Shown piece after piece: positions 37,061 through 46,530 of a DNA stretch of 64,000 nucleotides. Position 1 is the stretch's first letter. Each line of letters starts with the position of its first letter. Made by a program: the position numbers and the translations under genes. This stretch comes from Anseranas semipalmata (lineage: Eukaryota; Chordata; Aves; Anseriformes; Anseranatidae). Location: contig VXAA01001508.1 of NCBI GenBank assembly GCA_013399115.1, positions 1,729,849-1,793,848 on the forward strand, written 5' to 3'. The notes under the pieces were generated by a model. That model made no database searches. It saw only the letters and a program-made list of their open reading frames with translations, and was not told the DNA's origin.

Positions 37061-40000
37061 AATATATTTGCCCAGCCACTGCAATGCATTGTGTGCATCC
37101 GCTGCCAGCTGTGCGGGGAGGCAGAAGCTTGGCCCTGGCTTTCAGCGCCTTGGCAAGCAGCCGCACTGTGGGACCTGGTGGCCGTGGTCCCATCCGGGAC
37201 AGCCAGGGGGCTCTGGCCACCCCCAGGCGCCTGTGCCAGCACCTCCCGCTCCCCAGGGCACCTTTTGCTCTGGGACACCACGGGATGCCTCCGGTCCTTC
37301 TGGAGGCTTTCCATCAGCTGCGTGACATGGTGCCAGCGCTGCAGGGATGCAGCTCCACGCTCTGCCACGTCACGGATTTATTACATGACTTTGGGGTGTT
37401 ATTTAAGGTCAGAATGTCCCCAAAAATCTCTAGTGCATGTATCAAGTTTTCAGAAGGGCACAAGGACGTGGACGCAGTCAGCTCTTGCTGCCTGAGCTCT
37501 GCTCTTGGTCATTTGATGTTTTTCAATATCAAGACTCATTTATCTGGCAGCCAGCTCACCCCCGAGGCAGGGACGTACTCTGGACTGGATGCTGGGGGGG
37601 GACTGGGGAAGGGAGGGAGAAACATTTCCCTCTTCAATGACTCCGTATCTGTTAAAGCACCCTAAGAGCCTTGCATATCCCTTCCAGGGGTGTTGCGAGC
37701 CGGCGAGTTAATTCAGTGTGCATCACTTGGAGGTAGCAGCGTGCTCGCTGCCAGCACAAGCATCAGACATCTGCTGCATGAGTAGCACGGAGGTGCTGGA
37801 GGGCAGGAAAAGAGACAGAGGATGTTGCAGGGCTATCAGGTGCTGGGAGCAGATAGGTTTGCTGTTTCTTCCCCTGATCCCATCGGAATAAACTTGGCCC
37901 CCCGGCTGGCGGGAACCGCAAGGTGCGTCTTGCAAACCACACCTGCACAGGGCTGTCGCACCCCTCCCTGCACCCTGCCACCCCTCACCTGTGTTTCTGC
38001 TCAGAGCCCGGAGTCTGGTGCCTTTGCTCAGTGCTTCCGACGAGCACAAAAGCCTGGCAGAAACTCTTCTTTTTGTGCATTGACAGTGACCGGTGCTGAG
38101 CCGCAGGGTTATTAATAAGGAGAAGAGGAAGAGGAGCTGCAGCCCTCTGCCGGCTGCGGGTCCGCAGCACACTGCCCGGCATGCCATGGCTGGAAGCAGC
38201 GATTTCGGTTGTCCCCGTTGTCAGCCCGCCCGCTTTGCCTTCCCCAGCACGGTGAGGGTTTGCAAGGCGGCACCGTCCCGGCGGCTCCGCGATGCTCGTG
38301 GCCCCGCACCGCTCCGGTCAGCACTGCTGTGTGGTCCCAGGGGTGGCACAGAGCAGGATGCGTGCGGTGGGAGGGGAATGGTGCTGAGCTGCTCCCCGAG
38401 AGAGAAGGCAGGTCTGGCAGAGGGCAGGGAGGAGATGCAGAAAGGGCTCGATAACAAAACCGTGCCATTGCACTGCTCCTGCTTTTACTGCTGCTGTGGG
38501 CATGTGCATGCACATGTCTGTATGCACAGGCCCTCGCTTGCACTTGGCCCTTGTTTTTCCCCAACCTTTTGACTGCAGAGCAGTTAAAGCAAGAGGCGTT
38601 ACAGCAAGCAGCACGGCAGAGCACGGCTTTTTGGTAAATACCTTTCTATAGAGGCATCAGCGGTGACCAGGAGCCATGCACACAGATTGCCCTTGCACCT
38701 CGTGTGCTGCTCCCCCAGCCGCCTCCCTCCTCGGCACGGACCCCGTCCCCACTGGCCGCTTTGTCACCCCAGTGTCCCCCTCCTGGTCCCCTCGCAGGCA
38801 GGATACGGGGCCGGGCACACCCCTGGTGCTCTCATTCCCTGGTGCAGGGTGTGGGGCTGACCCCTGTCGCACCGAGCAGAGCCGCAGCCTGCGTTTGCAC
38901 CTTGCCTCACCTGGGCGCTGGGAGTCGGTAGCGGTGGGGCAGAGCAGCGGAGGTGCCGATGTGCCGACGGGCTCCTTCCCGTGCTCCCGACTGATTTGCC
39001 TAATTTTGCAGCCCCTGCCCGCAACCACCCGCGCAGCCCCAGGCTGCCGGGCTCGGCAGTCATTGCAGTTACCCATTTGCATTGCTAAGACAGCAAAGGG
39101 CTTAGAACAGCAAATCACCGCTCCGCCACTGGGGATCCCGCGCGTGATCAATAGGAGATTTGTGAGCGTATGTGTGAGCGAGAGGTTTTTCCCCGCAGAC
39201 AAATAAAACACTTTTTCTCTGGCAGTGTCTAAACTGAAGCTCCTGAGATGCAATCAGGTGCCGGAGGCTTTGAGACGCAGCGCAGGGGGCATCCTCAGGC
39301 TGGTTTCAGGGAGCTACAGCCCCCTGCTCCCCCCTGCCATCCTTACATGTTGCGCTGGCCGCATCCTGACCCCGGAGCGGCAGCAGGGCCCCGGGGAGGT
39401 GCTGCAGCAGCATCTCACTGCACCGGAACCCTTGGAGGTGATTGTGTCCCTGCTTGCGAGATGCCTGCGTGAGGACGAGCTGTGGGAAGGGGGGAGATGG
39501 GGCAGGTGGGGGCAAAAGCCCGAGCTGTGGGAGGAAATCTGCTCAGAGAAATGCAGCGGGGTCGGGCGATGCCAGCCAGAGGGCTGCAGCCTCCCCCCGA
39601 GCTCCTAGGGCTGACCTGGTTTTGCAGGAACCTCCCCTTTTCGGCTCAGAAACCCTTTTGTCATGGCTCCTGGCCTATATTTTGACTCTAAGATCAATAT
39701 TTAACAGCCCCCCTTTTGTGTTCCCTGCGCAGGCGTGGGGCGTTTTGCTTGCCGGGGGAGGCTCGTCTCACAGCCCTGCCTGCTCACCATTTCAAATAAT
39801 TTCCCCGGTATCGTTGTTCTAGAAACAATTCATTAGGGGCCTATTATACAATGTTATACCTGCCAAGGTTAGAAAAGATCCCACACGTGTGGTGAAATTG
39901 CAGCGTGAGCTGCACGCTTCGGCTTTTTCAGGCGTCTGTCTGTAAATGTACATTTTTCTCCCCGGTCACCCGGGGGCAGAGCCGTGCCTGTGGCACTCCT

Positions 40001-40388
40001 CGGTGATGTCCCCAGCCTGGCAAGAAGCTGCACGTGGCGGGAAGCGGGCAGATTAGGGCTGTAGGATGCTTTTCTCTCTCCCCCCCATGCTGCCTGCCAT
40101 CCCCCCCGTGGCACGCTTTGAAAATCCAGGCCAAAAGCAGCAGACGGGTCCCCAGGCTGGCGGCGTTTCTGCTGGAAAGCGGAGAGACGATGGAGCTGCA
40201 GCCCTGGGGAGCTCGTTAAGCATCACCTAGGCGGCCGCGGATACCTGAGGATGGGGCAGAGAAGAAACCACATCCCCTGCTAGGTCTGCTCCCAGGAAGC
40301 CACCTGGAGACGTCCCCAGTGCAGCCCAGCCCCGCCGCCCGGCCGCAGCCTGCATCCTTGCTTTGCAGTTGTCTTTTTCTCTCTGCAG

Positions 40389-40513
40389 GGAGAACAACTT
40401 CATCAAGGACTTCCCGCAGCTGGCCGACGGCCTCCTGGTGATCCCGCTGCCCGTGGAGGAGCAGTGCCGCGGCGTCCTCTCCGAGCCCCTACCCGACCTC
40501 CAGCTCCTCACCG
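40389..40513 (+). CDS. ASTN2: ASTN2 exon: MACPF domain, first part
   Basis: This 125-base exon follows a tctttttctctctgcag acceptor. Its first base completes the arginine codon from the previous exon and its last base starts a glycine codon before gtacga. It encodes ENNFIKDFPQLADGLLVIPL, then PVEEQCRGVLSEPLPDLQLL and a terminal Thr. The match to human ASTN2 is essentially complete. It lies in the MACPF (membrane attack complex/perforin-like) domain of astrotactins, which forms part of the extracellular structural core; pore formation is not established for this family. Confidence 0.94.
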
Positions 40514-40713
40514 GTACGAGTTCCCCGGGGGGGAGCGCATGCACCCCCAGGTGCATTGGCACCCCCAGGTGCATCGGCACCCCCAGCATCCCTGGGGCCT
40601 TCGCAGCATCCCTCCTGCGTGCAGAAATAGCGCGTGGGCTGTGCGAGCCTGCCCCGGCTGGCACGTGCCCCGTGCACGGCCGTGGGGTCTGACCACCAGC
40701 TTTTCCTTCGCAG
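40514..40713 (+). other. ASTN2: ASTN2 short intron (200 bp) with 18-bp tandem repeat
   Basis: The intron runs from gtacga to cttcgcag, phase 1. Its 5' part contains an 18-bp tandem repeat (see 40,541-40,590). It is unusually short for this gene. Confidence 0.9.
40541..40590. repeat. 18-bp tandem repeat, about 2.8 copies
   Basis: The unit GCACCCCCAGGTGCATYG occurs twice in full (40,541-40,558 and 40,559-40,576), followed by a partial third copy (40,577-40,590). It begins 28 bases after the 5' splice site of a 200-bp intron, so copy number would change intron length noticeably. Each full unit contains an internal CAGGTGCAT, so it carries extra AGGTGC donor-like bases. Confidence 0.9.
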
Positions 40714-40818
40714 GAGACATCAAGTACGACGAGGCGATGGGCTACCCCATGGTGCAGCACTGGCGGGTCAGGAGCAACCTGTACCGGGTGAAGCTCAGCT
40801 CCATCACCCTCTCGGCAG
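40714..40818 (+). CDS. ASTN2: ASTN2 exon: MACPF domain, second part
   Basis: This 105-base exon is phase 1 on both sides. Its first two bases complete a glycine codon and its last base starts another before gtgagg. It encodes DIKYDEAMGYPMVQHWRVRS, then NLYRVKLSSITLSA. The sequence is close to human ASTN2 with conservative changes (for example Lys for Arg in DIKYD). The exon continues the MACPF domain. The flanking introns are short (200 bp and 1.7 kb), so this part of the gene is compact. Confidence 0.94.
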
Positions 40819-41002
40819 GTGAGGGCTGCCCACCGCGCCAACGGGTTTCTGCCAGCATGGAGCTGGCATGTCTGCATGGGTGGTGGGCTTCTCACCAGAG
40901 CACAGTCGTGCAAAGCATCTCACTGGTGTTTTCCATCTCCAGGCTCTGCTCAGGCAGTGACTAATGCTCCCGGTGCTGCTGCAGAGGCAGGCAGAGAGAT
41001 TT

Positions 41003-41182
41003 AGAATCACAGAATCATTTGTGCTGGAAAAGACCTTCATGATCACCAAGTCCAACCATCAACCTGACCTACCAAGTCCCATCACTCAACCATGTCCCTT
41101 AGTGCCACATCCACACGTCTCTTAAATACCTCCTGGGATGGGAACTCCACCAGTCCCTGGGCAGCCCGTTCAGTGCTTGCCC
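41003..41182 (-). mobile_element. CR1 LINE 3' fragment
   Basis: In reverse orientation this reads as the avian CR1 3' region. It starts with agaatcacagaatcatttgtg (the complement of the terminal ATTCTATG-type repeats), followed by ctggaaaagaccttcatgatc, accaagtccaacc, then the upstream part ccatgtcccttagtgccac and cctgggatgggaactccacc, ending near gggcagcccgttcagtgctt. About 180 bases remain, so it is 5'-truncated and inactive. Confidence 0.93.
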
Positions 41183-41266
41183 AGGCTCCTTTTTACAGGA
41201 GGGAAACTGAGGCAGGGAGTCGTGCAGCTTGGTTGCACAGAGGGCTGGAGTCAGAGCTAGGATAAG
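41183..41266 (-). repeat. MIR-like SINE remnant next to CR1
   Basis: The run cctttttacaggagggaaac, then tgaggcagggag and a later ttgcacagagggctggagtc, then agagctaggat, follows the reverse complement of MIR (TTTTACAGATGAGGAAACTG, AGGCACAGAGAG, then GTCACACAG and GCAGAGCCGGGAT). It begins where the CR1 copy ends, so the CR1 may have inserted beside or into it. Confidence 0.55.
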
Positions 41267-41319
41267 CTGATGAGCAGCACTACAGGAGGGATGTGTGTGG
41301 GTGCATGTATGCATGCGTA

Positions 41320-41560
41320 CATGACAAACAGCAAATTTTTGAAAAATGTGGTTTCAAAAGGACCCAAACTGTTTATAAATGCAGGTCATATAATGCAGGG
41401 AGTGTCAGATGAAGAAGGGGCAGGTGGGATGATCCCACAAACGTCAAAACATTTCACTTTCACATTTTTGTAACTACACATTTTGTTTCAGAAATGCTGA
41501 AACGTTTTGTTGTGACCTGAAACGTTTTGCCTTTTCATTTCAAAACAGCATTTTTTTTAT
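41320..41560. repeat. A/T-rich repeat-like stretch with AAACGTTTTG motifs
   Basis: The motif ctgaaacgttttg occurs twice with a 23-base period (near 41,507 and 41,530), beside tttcatttcaaaac, catttttgtaac and acattttgtttcag. Such aaa/ttt-alternating runs with central CG are seen in old reptile and avian interspersed repeats. The family is uncertain. Confidence 0.35.
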
Positions 41561-41586
41561 TTAAAAATCAACCTATTTTTAAATGG

Positions 41587-41600
41587 AAAAAAAAAAAAAA
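41587..41600. repeat. A14 homopolymer
   Basis: Fourteen A residues followed by gaaaaagaaaaag. It lies just after the aaacgttttg-rich stretch and could be the tail of that element. Confidence 0.8.
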
Positions 41601-42502
41601 GAAAAAGAAAAAGATTTAGCACAGACCAGTTGCACAGCCCCAGAACGAAGCAACCTGCTTGGAGCTGAACAAAATCTTTGGGGTCAGCTCACAACGAATT
41701 CTTCCAGCTTTTTCCTTCCACCAACCTTCTCCTTCAACCAGCCAACCGGCCAGCCAGGCAGATAACCTCGTTTGGGTGACAGATGTGACATATTTTCTTG
41801 CAGTGTGTTTTCAGTTTCACCGCTGAACCAAAGCAGTGGCATGGGCCCGCTCCTGCTGGTGTCACGGCGCAGTGCCTCCGTGACCCATGGTCTCCGCGGA
41901 GTAGTGAGGGTCAATGTCACTGTCCCGTGACAGCGGTCCCAGCCACCTGCATGGGCTTTGCAGGACGCTGCTCGAGGCATCGCCCAGCCCGGCCTGCCTT
42001 GGTGCAGAGCTGCCAGAGCCCGGCCCTGTGGGTCCCCCTGGGCTGTCCCCAGCTTTTCCAACCGCAGTCATCGGTTGTGCAGGGTATTTACACTGGGGAT
42101 GGTCCGCTGTGCCATCTGTAATAAATTCACCTTTGCATCAAGACAGCATCACTGGTTATGGTTCCTGCAAAGCAAAGGCCACATCGTCTGGGGAAAGCAT
42201 TGATTGATGTCCCCGCATCCTGCATGCATGTGTGTGCACACGTGCGTTCACACGTGCCTCCTCGGAAATTTGTTTGAGAAATCTCTTAGGGAGAGGAATC
42301 GTTGAAGGATGGCAGAGCCGCAGCCCGGGGTAAACAGCAGGCTGTGGATTGCAACAGCGGATGCAAACCACACGGGTGAGGGGGAGGAAGCGCACTTTGC
42401 AGCCCCGCAGGGGTCTGTGCTGGCATCCCCTGGCCTTCGGTGCCCGGGCTGCTGCTGCTGCCCTGCCCGGCCGCCTGCCCACACCGCTCTTCGCTCCCAC
42501 AG

Positions 42503-42682
42503 GCTTCGCGAACATCCTGAAGATCCTGAACAAGGACAGCAGCCGGGAGGAGCTGCTCTCCTTCATCCAGCAGTTCGGCTCCCACTACATCGCAGAGGCT
42601 CTGTATGGCTCCGAGTTCAGCTGCACCATCCACTTCCCCAGCAAGAAGGTGCAGCAGCAGCTCTGGCTCCAGTACCAGAAAG
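42503..42682 (+). CDS. ASTN2: ASTN2 exon with the MACPF signature
   Basis: This 180-base exon starts with two bases completing a glycine codon and ends with one base before gtgagg. It encodes FANILKILNKDSSREELLSF, then IQQFGSHYIAEALYGSEFSC and TIHFPSKKVQQQLWLQYQK. The FGSHYI segment matches the conserved MACPF signature ([YWF]-G-[TS]-H-[FYL]); from my knowledge human ASTN2 has Tyr where this copy has Phe, which is an allowed change. It joins the upstream exon in phase. The following ASTN2 exon is not found before the end of the window, so the rest of the MACPF domain and the fibronectin-type and annexin-like parts lie further right. Confidence 0.95.
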
Positions 42683-42829
42683 GTGAGGAGGGCAGCGCCC
42701 TAAACGCCGGTCGTTTTAATTGCTGTTTGCCATCGGTCAGCCCCTATCCCCTGCCCCGACCCCTGCCATCTGGTTCCCGGCCCCGCCACCATGCCCCGAG
42801 CCCGGGGTGCTCCGGGTGGGTTTATGGAG

Positions 42830-43020
42830 ATGTGACATAATTGAGCTGTCTCAGAATGGCTTCGTTTTATTGCTTGTGACAATGACGGTCTTTAAGGAAG
42901 TGTATTAAATCAATAGCAGACTCATTGTGCTACACTATAAATAACGAGACACATCATTAAACAGGGCAATAAACTTCAGGACTTTGAAGTAATACAATTA
43001 GGTTATGTTTATAAAAACTC
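42830..43020. promoter_or_regulatory. AT-rich block near exon, candidate conserved element
   Basis: About 150 bases after the 5' splice site the sequence becomes AT-rich and complex (gtgacataattgagc, gtattaaatcaatagc, cattaaacagggc, gtaatacaattagg). This could be a conserved splicing or enhancer element. Evidence is composition and position only. Confidence 0.3.
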
Positions 43021-44499
43021 CCTTATCGCTGTAGCCTTCCATTTGCCAATTCATCTCCCTCCTCCAGGGAGCTCGGGATATTCCCTTGGCCTGACGTTTT
43101 TCTGTTGAAAATGTCTGCGGTGTTTCTGGCGGGGCCCGGGGCATGTTGTAGGACTCGGGAGGCTGGAAAGGCGCTTCCATCCCGCCCCGCATGCGCTGCC
43201 GGGAGCAGCCTCCTTCACTGCAATCCGGCAGGGGCTGGCGGGATCCTTCCCCTTCGTTTTCGTCTCCGTCTTCCCAGCGCAGCTATTCCTGTGAGCGTAT
43301 TTGTAACAGCCCGTACTCATTTGTTTTGTTTTTAAATTGTGATAAATGAAGTTTGCCATAGCAATGCCCCTGTTTAGCAGGAGGCAGCACTGCGGAGGTG
43401 TGCCGTTTACGTACGCGCGATGTTATTAAGCGTTCAGACACGTTCCTGCGAGCCCTTTGCAGATGTGTCCGTGGCGAGCGGACCCGGAGCCGCTCCCGGT
43501 CCGAACCCCGCGGGGTGACGGGGGGGCGACGAGGGATGAGTTTGTGCCCGTTCTGCGCACAAGCGTGCTCCGGCATCGCCACTGTTCCGTGGTGCCAGGG
43601 CCGAGCGATGACTGGTGGTGCCACCCGGCCCTGCTGGGGGATGTCCCACATCCCTGAGCCCCCACAGCCAGGTCCCTGCCTCCAGCAGAGCGTGGGGCGA
43701 AGCACCAGAGTGGTCCTGGATCCCTGGGGGTCCCACAGGGATTTTGTATGTCACACCCACACTAAAGTTTTAATTTCTGGCTGTGCTGCGTTGTGTAGGC
43801 GCTGGGTGCTGGCTCCGACCTTGTTCTTTGTGCGTGGCTCCGTCTGTAGCGTGGGGCTTCGGCAGCTAGCAGGGTTGGTGAGGTTGAGGTTGGTTGGTTG
43901 GTGCTGCTGAGGAACAAGTGTCGTAATTAGCTCTCTGATGGCCAGAAAATGATCCTAGAAACAGGTTGAGGATGTTCAGGGCTCTTGCGGATACCGGGCA
44001 GGCTGGCTCCGTGCATAGAGAAGGGCATCACGGGGAGCCCAGGGCTCTCTCCCAGACAAACCATAGTTAAGAGGCAGAGCTTGCTGTTCATGGTAGACAG
44101 ATTTTATTCCCAGCATCTCCACTGATTTACCCTCATTTTAGCAGTGACATAAGGAAGATCTGAATAAATAGCCCCAGCTAGATGGCTCTGGATGCCTTTT
44201 CAACTTGAAAACAGCTCTGGCCCGTCGGGCTCCCCGCTGCTCCTTCCAGAACTGCTCTGAGTGTGCGCATGCATCATCTCTAATAAATACAACAGCGAGG
44301 CCAGGATAACTGCAATTTGTTAGCGAGCAAAGCAGACCAGGAGAGGAGGGGGAGAGGCTTGAGCTAATTGGAGCGGCACCAAATATGATCAAAATGCACA
44401 TTGTGGCATGTTCGCAGCACCGCGCAGAATTATTTTAATATTTTAATCAACTTCATAAATCAATCCATGGGCCTCGGGAGGAGGCCGCCTCCAGTAAAG

Positions 44500-44670
44500 C
44501 GCACAATCTGCGCCCCGAGCCCTAATGGAAAGCTCGGCCTCCGCCACGAAGCCGCCGCCACCGCTGGCAGCCCGACGCCGCACGCAGTGCCGGGCCAGAC
44601 GCCGGCCCCGCACCGCCGCAGCGGCCGTCGGGGCAGCCAGTGACGTGGGTCGGCGTCTGCGTATCGATTT
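44500..44670. promoter_or_regulatory. Intronic CpG-rich patch with CRE-like site
   Basis: A short stretch is very dense in CG dinucleotides (for example gccgccgccaccgc, gacgccgcacgc, caccgccgcagcggcc) and contains a CRE-like TGACGTGG at about 44,641. AT-rich TAAT-containing DNA adjoins it on the left. It could be a minor promoter or an enhancer CpG island in the ASTN2/TRIM32 intron. No transcript evidence is available. Confidence 0.35.
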
Positions 44671-46530
44671 CTGCAGCCAAACGGAGGAGAAAGTGTGATG
44701 CAGGCTCTCGCAGCGGCCGGTGGAATGTTTGTCCCCCCCGCCTTGGGATGAGCGAGCTGCAGGCACCGCCAGCGTTTGCAGGCTGCTCTACCCGTAGAAA
44801 TGCAAAATGATCTGCTCTCCTGCTGGCAGATAGGGTGTGCGGGGGGAGGCAGGGCTGGTGCTGAGGACAGGATCCAGCCAGCCTGGGAGCATGCTTCCCC
44901 GGCAGCCCCAGGGCAGCAGGAGCAGCCCAGTGCTGGGGATGGCAGGGCAGAGCCAGCAGGACGATGTATGGGGATTCTTGGCAGGCAGGAGCCCCAAAAG
45001 GTGACAGAGGGTGTGCAGGAGCAAGTCCTGCAAACAGGAGAGGCAGGGAGGCCGGGGCTGCTCCCACACGGTCACTGCACACCCGTGCTGCTCCCCTTCC
45101 CGAGCAAACGCAGACGCTTCCCCAGGCTCCCTCCCTAGGAACTGCATGAGCAAACCAAACCGAACCCAAATTTTATTTCATGCAGAGCGATTAAAATCCC
45201 GTTTTTAGGGCCTGCTTGCTCTGGCTCTGTGCAGCCAAGCCATGCTTCAACTCACCGGAGGGGCCTCCGAGCGGGGACCTTGAGATCGACCCGGCCATCG
45301 ATCTGTGCCACGGGAGCCTGCATCGGTTTTCTCCGTCACTGAAGCCACCATTTAACACTGACGGCACCTCATTAAGTTCTCACCAATTGTGTGAACATCT
45401 TAATTTGGCAGCTGGGGCCAATGTGACAACCCAGGCCACCTCCTGTTGCATTTAAGATTGGGCTGGGTCTGCCTGGGATGGGGTTAACCAGCTTCACAGC
45501 AGCCCCTGCGGTGCTGGGCTTGGGGTCTGTGGCTGGCAGGGTGGTGCTAACAGCCCGGTGCTTCGGCTGAGGCTGAGCAGTGCCTGCACAGCGCCAGGGC
45601 TCTCCGTGTTCCCCCGTGTGCCCCCCCAGAGAGCAGGCTGGGGCTGGGCGAGAGCCTGGGAGAGGACACAGCCAAGATTGGTGACCCAAATTGGCCGAAG
45701 GGATGTTCCACACCATATAATGTCACGCTCAGCAGTAACACTGGGGGTAGAGGCTGGGATCAATGCACCATAGAGACACCAACCCAAAATGCACAGGAAG
45801 AAAGAGAGGGATCTCTACATCCAGCAAATAAACCTACCGGGGCTGCTTCATTCACCAACAAAAATGTATTAGAGACCTGCTTGCTCCCTGGCCCCTTGGT
45901 CTGGCTGGACGAGGAGGAGGAGAGCTTGGCTAGGAAAAGGGAAGAGCTGCTCTAACAGCAACATCTGACAGCCCCGGCGGGATTTCCAAGCGCTGTTCTA
46001 GCTCGCTCATTCCCACTGCGATACACAAAATGCAGAACAAACGTCTGTAAGTGCTCTGGCACTTAGAGAAAATGGAGACATTATCAGCAGTAATGCGGAG
46101 GGTCTCGTCTTGTCAAGCATTTGAATGACAACTCCTTTCCTTCGCACTGTGCAGACTAGCTGAGCCTCAGCGTGGGAGACTTCTGTTCTCCGGCTGGGAA
46201 GGTTGGAAGAAGAACCGCCATGCCCATGGCTTGCTGCCGGGGAGCACAACGTGCAGCGAGCTCGCCTCTCCTTGGCCACCGAGCACCTGGGAGGAGCAGG
46301 GAGGGGTGTCCACGTGCTCAGGATGTGCTGGGCACACGTGGAGATGCAGAGGTTTTCACTACCACACTGTTGGGTTGCTGTAGTGCTTTAGGTCCTCAGT
46401 GAGTGAACTCTGTTTCCTGCGTGTCCTACGAGCAGCAAACCTCTGGAGTGTCCTTGGCTGGGGCTCCCTGGCCACGTTGGGCACTCGCTGAGCTGGCTTT
46501 GGAAGTGGCCGCGACAGATCAGAAGGATGT

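Larger units (their letters stand above)
24278..40388 (+). other. ASTN2: ASTN2 intron (16.1 kb)
   Basis: The intron runs from gtatgg to ctctgcag. It contains a CR1 fragment (28,537-28,582), an A18 run (28,302-28,319), a CpG-rich patch (28,590-28,985), an ancient-repeat-like stretch (31,301-31,385), an X-box-like site (31,829-31,842) and AT-rich candidate enhancers (26,140-26,440, 29,690-30,060, 36,750-37,060). Other GC-rich patches lie near 32,700-32,940 and 38,130-38,350. Long frames on both strands (for example minus 31,773-32,405 and plus 33,297-33,926) show no recognisable protein. I see no further exon. Confidence 0.8.
40819..42502 (+). other. ASTN2: ASTN2 intron (1.7 kb)
   Basis: The intron runs from gtgagg to gctcccacag. 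It contains a CR1 copy (41,003-41,182) placed directly against a MIR-like copy (41,183-41,266), an A/T-rich repeat-like stretch with repeated aaacgttttg motifs (41,320-41,560) and an A14 run (41,587-41,600). No other exon is seen. Confidence 0.85.
42683..46530 (+). other. ASTN2: ASTN2 intron, part before the AT-rich block
   Basis: AT-rich, complex DNA begins soon after the exon (42,830-43,020), and similar blocks lie at 44,100-44,480 and 45,150-45,440. Two CpG-dense patches occur, at about 43,410-43,560 and 44,500-44,670. No exon or RNA gene is recognised. Long frames such as minus 44,522-45,169 are chance frames in GC-rich sequence. Confidence 0.7.

Noticed and set aside
40227..40913. 228-codon minus-strand frame across two ASTN2 exons
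   Set aside because: It is the antisense shadow of real ASTN2 exons and the 18-bp tandem repeat, not a gene.
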